Source: Candidatus Heimdallarchaeota archaeon (GTDB lineage Archaea; Asgardarchaeota; Heimdallarchaeia; Heimdallarchaeales; Kariarchaeaceae). Taken from it: a DNA stretch of 15,683 bases. The stretch is from the NCBI GenBank assembly GCA_029882335.1, contig JAOUKW010000051.1, positions 1 to 15,683 of the forward strand, in the 5' to 3' direction. Position numbers and translations under genes: made by a program. The notes beneath the pieces were generated by a model. The model was not told the origin of the DNA. It saw nothing but the letters and a program-made list of their open reading frames with translations, and did not search any database. Positions 1-7,143 of this stretch are shown piece by piece (the first letter of the stretch is position 1; every line of letters begins with the position of its first letter).

Positions 1-520
1 TTCTATTCTACCAGGTTTAAAACGAAAAAAGGATAAATCTGTTGAATATATTCCAATACGTACGCAAATAAAGAGCATTCAAATTGGTGCAATGGGGACT
101 GTAAAGGAAGCCTATCCTGGTGGTTTATTAGCAATACAAACAACACTTGATCCATCAATGGCAAGATCTGATAATTTAGCTGGAAATATTGTTTCTGCTA
201 TTGGGCATGAACCTCCAGTGATAGATGAAATTACCCTATTAATAACACTATTTGATAATGTGGTTGGAAGCGAAATACAAGAGTCTGTTAAACCTCTTAA
301 AAAAGGAGAACCTATACTCTTAACATCGGGAACGGCAACAGCAGTCGGTTCAGTTATTAATTTTTCTAAAAATCAAGCAACTTTTCAAATCAAACCAATT
401 ATTGCATTAAATGATAAAATAAAAATCGCATTATCCCGTAGATTTGGTAAGCGATGGCGTCTTATAGGATGGGGAGAAATTCATGAACATAATCAAGTCG
501 AAATATCATTCAAAGATTAA
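1..520 (+). CDS. eif2g: Translation initiation factor aIF2 subunit gamma, C-terminal part (5' end outside window)
   Basis: This is the tail of the GTPase subunit of the aIF2 heterotrimer, which carries initiator Met-tRNA to the small ribosomal subunit. The frame is open from base 2 and stops with TAA at 518-520, giving 173 residues of a protein normally about 410 long. The visible part covers the end of beta-barrel domain II and all of domain III: a P-G-L-K stretch at the start, E-A-Y-P-G-G-L, a block resembling the family's LDPSL..SD.L.G (here LDPSMARSDNLAGN), the K-K-G-E-P-I-L-L...GTAT block, and the closing SRR.G.RWRLIGWG motif. The GTP-binding domain lies upstream of the window. The Met at base 92 is internal and is not the start. 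A PIN-domain gene follows 6 bases after the stop, a pairing seen in other archaeal genomes. The identification is secure. Confidence 0.95.
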   Translation, partial: SILPGLKRKKDKSVEYIPIRTQIKSIQIGAMGTVKEAYPGGLLAIQTTLDPSMARSDNLAGNIVSAIGHEPPVIDEITLLITLFDNVVGSEIQESVKPLKKGEPILLTSGTATAVGSVINFSKNQATFQIKPIIALNDKIKIALSRRFGKRWRLIGWGEIHEHNQVEISFKD

Positions 521-526
521 TTCGAG

Positions 527-934
527 ATGTTAGAATTGACTCCGTTAATAATATTGATAGATACAAATGTAATATATCATGCTCAGGAATATAAAATTAA
601 TATTATAAATAAACTTGATCTGTTATTAAACAAAAAATACAAGGTTGTTGTTCATCCCTGTGTTGAAAGTGAAATTATAGATGATTTAACCGCTCATAAT
701 AAAAATAAATTATTAGCAAAATTCGGAATTCAATATATCAGTAATTTTGAATCATTTAATGATCCGAATCAATATAATGGAACGGATATTGCATTATTGA
801 ATACCGCAAAACAAGTGAATGGAATTGTATTAACTTTTGATAAAATTCTAAAACAACGTTGTTTGAAAGAAGGTGTGGCAGTAATTACTAATACTAAAAG
901 TAGAAATTTGCAAATATTTGGATATACTGAGTAA
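527..934 (+). CDS. PIN-domain endonuclease, archaeal Fcf1/VapC9-like
   Basis: A 135-residue single-domain protein that looks like a PIN ribonuclease. The first strand carries the family's opening I-D-T-N-V-I motif (Asp12, Asn14). Further acidic residues sit where the metal site expects them: Glu47 or Glu49 in C-V-E-S-E-I, Asp87 in G-T-D-I-A, and Asp105 in T-F-D-K after a V-L-T strand. The last part (T-F-D-K-x-L-K-x-R) resembles the archaeal group related to eukaryotic Fcf1/Utp24 more than typical toxin VapCs. There is no antitoxin gene beside it; instead it sits 6 bases behind aIF2-gamma and is probably co-transcribed. That context favours a housekeeping role in RNA processing, for example of rRNA, over a toxin-antitoxin role. 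The fold is well supported; the exact substrate is inference. Confidence 0.85.
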   Translation: MLELTPLIILIDTNVIYHAQEYKINIINKLDLLLNKKYKVVVHPCVESEIIDDLTAHNKNKLLAKFGIQYISNFESFNDPNQYNGTDIALLNTAKQVNGIVLTFDKILKQRCLKEGVAVITNTKSRNLQIFGYTE

Positions 935-959
935 ATCCTGTTATCATTGAAATAGACTA

Positions 960-1064
960 CGAGCACGAAGGGATTTGAACCCTCGACCTTTTGCTTTAAG
1001 CACTTGAATTGTACAATATTCAAATTCCGCAGGCAAACGTTCTTCCAAACTAAACTACGTGCTC
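960..1064 (-). tRNA. tRNA-Arg(GCG) with a 31-nt intron
   Basis: Read on the minus strand, all four arms fold: acceptor stem GAGCACG (1064-1058) with CGTGCTC (967-961); D stem GTTT with GAAC; anticodon stem TTTGC (1037-1033) with GCAAA (994-990); variable loop AGGTC; T stem GAGGG with CCCTT around the loop TTCAAAT. The discriminator is G at 960, and no CCA follows. The anticodon loop opens C-T-G-C-G-G, placing anticodon GCG at 1030-1028. A normal 7-base loop requires removal of about 31 bases (1026-996), which is the canonical archaeal 37/38 intron position. The intron contains an inverted repeat (TTGAAT...ATTCAA) that can form its own hairpin. The mature RNA would be 74 nt before CCA addition. 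A splice-site shift of one A is possible. Arg rests on the GCG reading; the tRNA gene itself is very likely. Confidence 0.82.
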
Positions 1065-1083
1065 AGTATGTGACAAATTATTG

Positions 1084-1107
1084 TATAATTCTTTTGTATA
1101 AAATATT
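1084..1107 (-). promoter_or_regulatory. AT-rich TATA (box A) candidates upstream of the tRNA gene
   Basis: Upstream of the tRNA 5' end the minus strand carries two TATA-like stretches, ATTTTATAC around 1096-1104 and AATTATAC around 1083-1090, roughly 20-40 bases from base 1064. One of them is a plausible archaeal box A; which one cannot be decided by eye. Confidence 0.35.
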
Positions 1108-1229
1108 TAACATTTAAAACTGAAAAGACTGAAATTGATAGGCTGAGATCAAACATTAATTCATTAAATAATGATAATTGAATTTGGCTAATTTTATTTA
1201 ATACACTCATTTCTAAGTAATAATCTTGG

Positions 1230-2108
1230 TCAATGCTCTCCAGTCTTAATTTCTATTTCTTCTGAATTACCTGAAGACAAATTGTAATTAATATAAATCA
1301 AAGCAATTATTCTCAGAAATGTAGTCGGTCCATATGTTAAATCTCCTGCTGAGAATATTAAAGAAAGTATATTGATGTTAGGTTTTGTTAATAAGATCAG
1401 AGCAATAATTGCAAATATTTCCATAAAATGAAGGATAAAGAAGAAATTATTATTTATCAATTCAGTCACCGTAAATTGAGAAACACCTAAGGTTTGTTCA
1501 AAAACTGTTTTAATTATTAAAGGAGGAACATCCAAAGTCAGAATAAATTTCGCTAAAAATAGACCTGATATACTACTAGTTAGTACAATTAATATATCAA
1601 TCAATTGCAATTTCTTATGATAGATGTAGGTGAGTATAGTTAATAGAATAAATAATTCAAATATTGGTCCTATAAATTGAAGTATATTTTTATCCATAAA
1701 AAATAATCTCCCTAATAACAAGATATATCCAAATACAAATAATGTCCCATATACTTGTAAGGTAATATTTTTTACTCTAAATATATACAAGATGAATAAT
1801 AAATTAGTTATTAGTAATAACAATTTAAAGGAGATGTATTCTGTATTTAATCCAAATGTGGCACCAATAGAACTAGCTAGTGAGAATAATAAAGCAGAAT
1901 GAATAATTTTGAAAGATGTTGTCCCATTTTGTTGTCTTAATGGAATTATAGATTTTATTGTTAAATAGAGTAAAATAATCAGAAGCATTAGTGACCAAAT
2001 TCTCAAGGAAGGTAATTTGCGTTGATGAAGTGACTGCGTATCTCCCAACAAAATATAAATATGATGGAGAATTAGTGTAACAAATAATGTATACTCAAAT
2101 TTTTTCAA
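1230..2108 (-). CDS. Multi-pass membrane protein of unknown function
   Basis: A 292-residue protein made almost entirely of hydrophobic segments. About nine candidate membrane helices are visible, near residues 4-22, 34-55, 68-87, 91-110, 115-137, 143-164, 167-191, 222-241 and 246-274, with a short charged C-terminus. Possible functional polar residues inside or next to membrane segments are His15-His16 (L-H-H-I-Y), Asp23, and Asp256 in S-A-G-D-L-T-Y-G. I do not recognise the family. Archaeal DUF63-type proteins were considered because of similar size and a conserved membrane Asp, but the motif match is too weak to claim. The start is TTG at 2108; an in-frame stop lies just upstream at 2118-2120, and no upstream ATG is possible. 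A strong TATA box 24 bases upstream supports this start on a leaderless mRNA. No operon partner is evident. Confidence 0.75.
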   Translation of the reverse strand: MKKFEYTLFVTLILHHIYILLGDTQSLHQRKLPSLRIWSLMLLIILLYLTIKSIIPLRQQNGTTSFKIIHSALLFSLASSIGATFGLNTEYISFKLLLLITNLLFILYIFRVKNITLQVYGTLFVFGYILLLGRLFFMDKNILQFIGPIFELFILLTILTYIYHKKLQLIDILIVLTSSISGLFLAKFILTLDVPPLIIKTVFEQTLGVSQFTVTELINNNFFFILHFMEIFAIIALILLTKPNINILSLIFSAGDLTYGPTTFLRIIALIYINYNLSSGNSEEIEIKTGEH

Positions 2109-2128
2109 TATACTTGATCAAGATTTAC

Positions 2129-2136
2129 ATATATAA
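2129..2136 (-). promoter_or_regulatory. TATA box for the membrane-protein gene
   Basis: The minus strand reads CTTATATATGT across 2137-2127, centred about 24 bases before the TTG at 2108. The spacing suits an archaeal TATA box driving a leaderless or nearly leaderless transcript, and it decides the choice of the TTG start. Confidence 0.6.
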
Positions 2137-2212
2137 GTAAACCATGATTGAGTTTTATATATCTGTATTATTCCTAACTTCCAATTTTCAAATGCTTGTT
2201 GATCAGTATCGT

Positions 2213-3055
2213 CTAAGAATTTGGTATTTCTAACCACTGATATAAACCACCATATAATGTATCATGTTCAATTGTTGAGTTATAAGACTTGGGAATTATT
2301 AAAACTTCATCATCTACGGATTTATTGTTTGTTATCAAGATCAATTTTGTCTTAGCAATAATACTTTTGGTAAAACTTACATCATGATTTGGAATAATAA
2401 CTAACCACGGTTTTGTTTCATTAATAATATCGTTAATATATTCTAGTCCTCGTTCATCCAGTGGACAGAGTAACTTAATTCCTTTTCCAAAATTCAATAC
2501 TATTGCAAGAGGCTTGGAAGTATCAATGCTTATTGTTGGTTCCTTTGGTAGTATATTTTTTTTAATAAATTTGGTTGTTTTCCATTTTCCAGGGGTAAAC
2601 ATATATTTAATCGTTTTGTTTACTCCTTCAAGGATATTATTTTTATTTTCCTGTTTTTCTTTTAATTCCTTTTCAGTCTCATTAATAATATTCTGATATA
2701 CAGGCACTATTGATAATCCAGAAATTATTTCTTCATTATGGCTAATTATTCGTAACTGTTTTACTGAAAGCCCATTTTCTCTGAAAAAACCTGCTGATTC
2801 TTGGTTTGTAATTATAGGCTTGTTTGATAATTCTGCAAGTTTTAATGTTCGCTTGATCATCTCTTCATTCTTGATTGAAGTTTCCAAGGATAAGATATGT
2901 GTAAGATTATCTGTATTTATTTCTATATCATTTTCTCTGGCAATTCCTGATAATTTTCCTTTTTTACCTGGGTTGATGTAAATATGTAGTTTTCTTTTAT
3001 TACTTTGGACGATTTCATATGAAAAATCATCATAGACTCGTATGTAAACTACCAT
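2213..3055 (-). CDS. Metallo-beta-lactamase-fold-like protein lacking the metal ligands (probable pseudoenzyme)
   Basis: A 280-residue soluble protein with no signal peptide. Residues about 10-120 follow the order of UlaG-like metallo-beta-lactamase proteins: a strand with I-N-P (28), then L-T-H-I-L-S-L where T-H-x-H-x-D-H-x-G would be, a helix E-E-M-I-K-R-T-L-K-L-A, a strand K-P-I-I-T-N, a helix ending F-F-R-E-N-G-L-S, and I-S-G-L-S-I-V-P-V-Y resembling the V-T-x-x-P-A-x-H strand. A lysine/glutamate-rich insert (about 122-175) is followed by a second half with I-V-L-N-F-G-K-G-I-K and K-P-W-L-V-I-I-P-N-H-D. The His/Asp cluster that holds zinc is absent (H-x-H-x-D-H has become L-S-L-E-T-S), as is the last ligand His of the first half. 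A hydrolase activity is therefore unlikely. The fold assignment is my inference from segment order; no database search supports it. The gene appears to have its own promoter. Confidence 0.55.
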   Translation of the reverse strand: MVVYIRVYDDFSYEIVQSNKRKLHIYINPGKKGKLSGIARENDIEINTDNLTHILSLETSIKNEEMIKRTLKLAELSNKPIITNQESAGFFRENGLSVKQLRIISHNEEIISGLSIVPVYQNIINETEKELKEKQENKNNILEGVNKTIKYMFTPGKWKTTKFIKKNILPKEPTISIDTSKPLAIVLNFGKGIKLLCPLDERGLEYINDIINETKPWLVIIPNHDVSFTKSIIAKTKLILITNNKSVDDEVLIIPKSYNSTIEHDTLYGGLYQWLEIPNS

Positions 3056-3078
3056 ATATCTATAAATCAGTTTGATAC

Positions 3079-3091
3079 TTATTTAATTATT
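3079..3091 (-). promoter_or_regulatory. TATA-like box before the metallo-beta-lactamase-like gene
   Basis: The minus strand reads AATAATTAAATAA, centred about 30 bases before the ATG at 3055. Another AT-rich string (TTTATAGATAT) directly abuts the ATG but is too close to act as a TATA box. The spacing suggests little or no 5' leader. Confidence 0.45.
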
Positions 3092-3138
3092 GTAATTATA
3101 TTTCGATTAAAGGTAAAATCCATTCTATAATCAATCAG

Positions 3139-3153
3139 ATAAAAAATTAATTT
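3139..3153 (-). terminator. Possible T-rich terminator after the beta-propeller gene
   Basis: Immediately past the stop of the gene at 3156, the minus strand reads a T-rich tract (GAAAATTAATTTTTT). Archaeal transcription commonly ends on such oligo-T tracts without a hairpin. The evidence is composition only. Confidence 0.3.
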
Positions 3154-3155
3154 TC

Positions 3156-4472
3156 TTACTTGTTAGGTTTCCTAGTTATATAAATGACGTGCAACATAAA
3201 AACAATAAAAATCGAAAATGAAATCAACAAGTTGGACAATGTATCTGCTTTGATAATTTTTTTAAGTTTTAGTATTACTGCACCATATATTACGACCACA
3301 TAAATTTCATTATTTTCATCTAAGCTAAAACTAGATAATATACCTTCAATATGAAAGAGCTTTTTTACACTAATTACAGTGAAATCGTTTTCATCAAAAG
3401 TTAATGCAAATATTCCCCCTCCATAATCTGCAAAAATATATTGACCATATAATTCCGGAAACTCACTACCTCTATATACAAATCCTCCTATAACTGCTCC
3501 TCCTATGGGTACATCAATTGAATCTGATTCTTCATGTGGATATGAGTAGATAGGCATAGTTATTCCAGTAGTATTACAATCTAAATATTCATTACAATAT
3601 TCACCTTCTGTAATATTCCATCCATAGTTTTGACCGCTCTTCACAATATTAATTTCTTCATATCTGGTTGCACCAACATCTCCAACCCAATAGTCTCCTT
3701 TAACGGGATCAAAACCACCTCTCCATGGATTTCTGAAACCATATGCATAAATTTCCTCCTTGTACCCTTGTGAATTATTAAAAAATGGATTTGTACTTGG
3801 AATTGCGTAGTTTTTACCATTTTGCTGGCTGTCAACATCAATTCTGAGAATTTTACCTCTGAAATCATCTAAGTTTTGTCCTGAAGTCGAAGAATCGCCA
3901 ACATTGATGTAAAGAAAACCATCAGGTCCAAATACTAAATTACCTCCAACATGATAATCCGACCATTGATCATAATTCAAGAGTATTAGTTCACTACTTA
4001 TATTTCCTTTTAATGGATTATTATTTTCAATTTGAAATCGAGAGATAACTGTTTCAAAACACGGATTACAATGGATATCTGTTGGTCTATCTTGATCGAG
4101 AGTAGTATAAAATACATAGAAATAACCATTTTGTTTGAAATTTGGATGGAATGCAAGTCCTAGATTTCCTCCCTCTCCAATAATCGCAACTTTTTCAGTA
4201 AGATCCAAAAATAAAGATGATTGGCTTGGATTATCCTTTTGGAAAACTTTAATGTTACCCAAAAATTCCTGAACATAATAATAATCACTTGATGAATCTG
4301 CATAACTAAATGTCACTGGATACAGTAAATCTAAATTAGGGAATGCATTAACCATATTATAATCACTATATGGACTTCCATAATTTTTAACTGCTCCAGT
4401 TGTAGTAGGTGAAATAATCATTCCCAATAACAATAATAAAATGCTAAAGGATTTAATGAATTGAAACTTCAT
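3156..4472 (-). CDS. Secreted, membrane-anchored glucose/sorbosone dehydrogenase-like beta-propeller
   Basis: A 438-residue protein of the GSDH family of six-bladed propellers, whose characterised bacterial members are PQQ-dependent aldose dehydrogenases. Residues 1-26 form a signal peptide or N-terminal anchor (a Lys, then I-L-L-L-L-L-G-M-I-I). Family blocks in order: G-E-G-G-N-L-G-L-A-F-H-P (99-110), Y-H-V-G-G-N-L-V-F-G-P-D-G (173-185), whose His174 aligns with the catalytic base of soluble glucose dehydrogenase, R-G-K-I-L-R-I-D-V-D (205-214), Y-G-F-R-N-P-W (244-250), W-V-G-D-V-G (262-267), N-Y-G-W-N (282-286), and Y-R-G-x-x-x-P-x-L-Y-G-x-Y-I-F-A-D-Y (333-350). Two Cys pairs (135/138, 293/299) suit an extracellular location. 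A hydrophobic helix at about 411-432 followed by R-K-P-N-K looks like a C-terminal membrane anchor. A TTG lies two codons upstream, but the ATG at 4472 fits the TATA spacing better. The true substrate is unknown, and PQQ synthesis genes are not in view. Confidence 0.85.
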   Translation of the reverse strand: MKFQFIKSFSILLLLLGMIISPTTTGAVKNYGSPYSDYNMVNAFPNLDLLYPVTFSYADSSSDYYYVQEFLGNIKVFQKDNPSQSSLFLDLTEKVAIIGEGGNLGLAFHPNFKQNGYFYVFYTTLDQDRPTDIHCNPCFETVISRFQIENNNPLKGNISSELILLNYDQWSDYHVGGNLVFGPDGFLYINVGDSSTSGQNLDDFRGKILRIDVDSQQNGKNYAIPSTNPFFNNSQGYKEEIYAYGFRNPWRGGFDPVKGDYWVGDVGATRYEEINIVKSGQNYGWNITEGEYCNEYLDCNTTGITMPIYSYPHEESDSIDVPIGGAVIGGFVYRGSEFPELYGQYIFADYGGGIFALTFDENDFTVISVKKLFHIEGILSSFSLDENNEIYVVVIYGAVILKLKKIIKADTLSNLLISFSIFIVFMLHVIYITRKPNK

Positions 4473-4490
4473 ATTCAATGGTTCAATAAG

Positions 4491-4500
4491 TTATATATTT
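4491..4500 (-). promoter_or_regulatory. TATA box for the beta-propeller gene
   Basis: The minus strand reads AAATATATAA, centred 23 bases before the ATG at 4472 and only 17 before the alternative TTG at 4478. This spacing favours the ATG as start and suggests a leaderless mRNA, separate from the molybdenum operon upstream. Confidence 0.6.
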
Positions 4501-4612
4501 GAATTTCATTTCCTCAAAAAATAATTGAACAATATTATTATAACAAACATCTAAATTTCAGAAATTTTAATAAATTAAAATTATAAATTATTTAAGATAA
4601 TTGGAGAAAAAA

Positions 4613-4876
4613 TTAACCACCAGAAATTAATGGAATAAAATGAATTTCTACTGCATTAAGTATAATTTTTCCCATTCCTTCAGAATTTTGGATTCCATCA
4701 ACAATTATTGAAATGTCATCTCTAATACTGTTTCCTTCAAATATCCTTTGACTAAATCCTGGAAATTTCAGCTCTAGTATTTGTATCATTTCTCGTATCG
4801 TTTTAACTTTTAATTCAATTTTATCTATACCATCAGTGAGGTCCTGCATTAGCGATGGGATAAATATAACAGTCAT
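4613..4876 (-). CDS. MoaD/ThiS-like ubiquitin-fold sulfur carrier
   Basis: An 87-residue beta-grasp protein ending in Gly-Gly, the C-terminal tail that is adenylated and thiocarboxylated in MoaD and ThiS. The layout matches MoaD: an opening beta strand (T-V-I-F-I-P-S), a helix with I-R-E-M-I-Q-I-L-E-L-K-F-P-G-F, an I-I-V-D-G segment, and the final L-N-A-V-E-I-H-F-I-P-L-I-S-G-G. Usual MoaD length is 80-90 residues. It starts directly after the stop of the molybdopterin subunit gene (zero bases between) and is the last gene of the operon. Its likely job is to donate sulfur for molybdopterin or for the sulfido ligand of this enzyme; which of the two is inference. The activating MoeB-type enzyme is not in the window. 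Confidence 0.85.
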   Translation of the reverse strand: MTVIFIPSLMQDLTDGIDKIELKVKTIREMIQILELKFPGFSQRIFEGNSIRDDISIIVDGIQNSEGMGKIILNAVEIHFIPLISGG

Positions 4877-7141
4877 TTATTTTACCTGATTGATTGATTC
4901 AAATATATTCTTTGGTGACATTGGGAGTCTATTCAAACGATGCCCTATAGCATCATTAATTGCATTCGCGATTGCAGCGGCAGGTGGTACAATTGGTACC
5001 TCTCCGACTCCTTTGACTCCAAAAGGATGGTCCGGATCTGGAACTTCAATTAATACGGTATCTATCATAGGTAAATCATAAGATGTTGGCATTCTATAGT
5101 CTAACAATGTATGATTAACTAAATTGCCAGTATCATCATATATGTATTCTTCATTTAATGCCCATCCTATTCCTTGAACGACACCACCTTGAATTTGTCC
5201 TTCAACATAGCTGGGATGAATTGCAGTACCTACATCTTGAAACGCAGTGTATCTTAGAATTGTAACTTTATACGTTTCAGGATCAACTTCTACATCAACA
5301 ATATGTGTACCAAATCCTGGACTTGCCCTTTTTGGATGGATTGATGAACTTGCTGTAACTGGATTCCCTTTCATTAATTTGGCTAGATCAATAAATGAAA
5401 TTTCCTTATCTGAAGATGTAAAATTACCTTTACTATAAACTATATTTCCTATCTCGGTTTCGAAATGAGCAGCAGCCTTTTCTTTCATTAAACGAATGAG
5501 TTCATTTCCCAAATTATGAGTTGCCCATCCTGTGCTATATGTAGTTCTACTTCCGTAGGTACCTTCTGTATATCCTATTGAATTAGTATCAACAACCTTA
5601 GGAATAATTGATTCATATGGTAATTCCATAGTTTCTGCGAGTTGCATGGCCATGGATGCTCGAGAACCTCCTATGTCTGTAGAACCCTCAATTAAATTAA
5701 CGGTTCCATCTCCGTTAATACTTGCATATACACTTGACTTTCCAGCATAATTAAACCAAAAACCAGTAGCAATGCCTCTTCCTTGATATTTTCCTCTTAA
5801 TTTTGAATGGTAATGAGGATGTGCTTTTATTTCTTCTAATATTTCTATCAAACCAATGCGTCCATATGTAGGACCGTCTATACGCCTATCACCTTCTTTC
5901 ACTGCATTTATTAATCTTAATTCAATGGGATCTATTTTCAACTTAACCGCGATTTCATCAATAATAGATTCAGATGCAAAAATTGCATTTGTTGTACCTG
6001 GTGCTCTATATGGTTCGCTTTTCGGTTTATTGACAACCACATCATATGCATCTATTAATAAATGATCCAACTTATATGGAGCGAATAAACTAACAGCTCC
6101 ACCTCCGACTGGCGATCCTGGATATGCTCCTGCTTCATAAGCTAAATAGGCATGGACTGCAGTGAAAATACCATTATTTTTAGCACCAAGTTTTACTTTG
6201 ATATATGAGCCTGATGTAGGACCTGTTGCCATGAGTACGTCTTTTCTCGACATGGTGATTTTCACTGGAAGTGATCCACTCTTTTTTGATAATAATATAG
6301 CTACTGGATCTAGGTAAACCGAGACCTTACCACCAAATCCTCCACCAATTTCCATTGGTATGACATTTATCTTGGATAATGGAATATTTAATACATCTGA
6401 AATCTGCTGTTGAGCGATAAATGCACCTTGAGTACTCGTCCAAACGGAAATATCACCATCATTATTGTAGAGGGCAGTTACTGATTGTGGTTCGATATAT
6501 CCCTGATGTACCATAGAAGTATAAAACTCTCTTTCAATTATAATATCTGATTCTGCAAAGCTGTCTTCAATATTTCCTCTCTTTAATTGTATATGTTTGG
6601 CAATATTGGTTGGCTTGTCAATTTTCTCTCCCATACTTACTGTTCTTAACTCTTCAAGAAGAATTGGTGCATCTTCTTTCATTGCCTCTCTTACGTCAAG
6701 CACTGGGGATAAGATTTCATACTTAACTATAATCTTCTCTATTGCAAGTCTTGCTATGTTTTTATCTTTAGCTGCAACTGCTGCTATTGGATGACCTTGA
6801 TAGAGTACTTTTTCCTTCGCTAAAATATTATTACTCCTATAGCGTATATTTACAGCTCCTTCTCCGACCTTTTTTGTTACATCTTCCAAACTTGGGAAAT
6901 CTTCCGCAGTAATGACTGCTTTTACACCTTCTATTGCAAGTGCCTCTTGATAATCAATAGAGATTATTTTTGCATGAGCATGGGGACTTCGTAAAATTTC
7001 ACCATATATCATTGAAGGAAGGTTTATATCACCTCCATATAAAGCCCTTCCAGTTACTTTATCTGTACCATCCGGTCTTTTCGGACGAGTACCGATTACC
7101 TGAAATTTTTTCTTTTCTCTAACTAAATTACTCTCCTGCAT
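4877..7141 (-). CDS. Molybdenum hydroxylase large (molybdopterin) subunit, CoxL/XdhA family
   Basis: The 754-residue catalytic subunit of a xanthine-dehydrogenase-family enzyme, which hydroxylates a carbon using water at a molybdopterin-cytosine-dinucleotide site. The N-terminal a/b hammerhead domain (about 20-150) has P-D-G-x-x-K-V-T-G-R-A-L-Y-G-G-D. The cofactor domains carry G-G-G-F-G-G-K (266-272), P-Y-R-A-P-G-T-T-N-A (377-386), and G-V-K-G-V-G-E (708-714), whose Glu714 is the conserved active-site base. The carbon monoxide dehydrogenase active-site loop (A-Y-x-C-S-F-R) is replaced by P-Y-R-A-P-G, so this is not a form I CO dehydrogenase. The substrate could be a purine, aldehyde or other aromatic; the sequence does not decide. 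Length and motifs are complete. Two bases separate it from the 2Fe-2S subunit upstream. Confidence 0.93.
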   Translation of the reverse strand: MQESNLVREKKKFQVIGTRPKRPDGTDKVTGRALYGGDINLPSMIYGEILRSPHAHAKIISIDYQEALAIEGVKAVITAEDFPSLEDVTKKVGEGAVNIRYRSNNILAKEKVLYQGHPIAAVAAKDKNIARLAIEKIIVKYEILSPVLDVREAMKEDAPILLEELRTVSMGEKIDKPTNIAKHIQLKRGNIEDSFAESDIIIEREFYTSMVHQGYIEPQSVTALYNNDGDISVWTSTQGAFIAQQQISDVLNIPLSKINVIPMEIGGGFGGKVSVYLDPVAILLSKKSGSLPVKITMSRKDVLMATGPTSGSYIKVKLGAKNNGIFTAVHAYLAYEAGAYPGSPVGGGAVSLFAPYKLDHLLIDAYDVVVNKPKSEPYRAPGTTNAIFASESIIDEIAVKLKIDPIELRLINAVKEGDRRIDGPTYGRIGLIEILEEIKAHPHYHSKLRGKYQGRGIATGFWFNYAGKSSVYASINGDGTVNLIEGSTDIGGSRASMAMQLAETMELPYESIIPKVVDTNSIGYTEGTYGSRTTYSTGWATHNLGNELIRLMKEKAAAHFETEIGNIVYSKGNFTSSDKEISFIDLAKLMKGNPVTASSSIHPKRASPGFGTHIVDVEVDPETYKVTILRYTAFQDVGTAIHPSYVEGQIQGGVVQGIGWALNEEYIYDDTGNLVNHTLLDYRMPTSYDLPMIDTVLIEVPDPDHPFGVKGVGEVPIVPPAAAIANAINDAIGHRLNRLPMSPKNIFESINQVK

Positions 7142-7143
7142 AC

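Noticed and set aside
769..1023. Open reading frame on the minus strand (84 codons)
   Set aside because: It runs through the tRNA gene and the antisense of the PIN gene and has no recognisable protein pattern.
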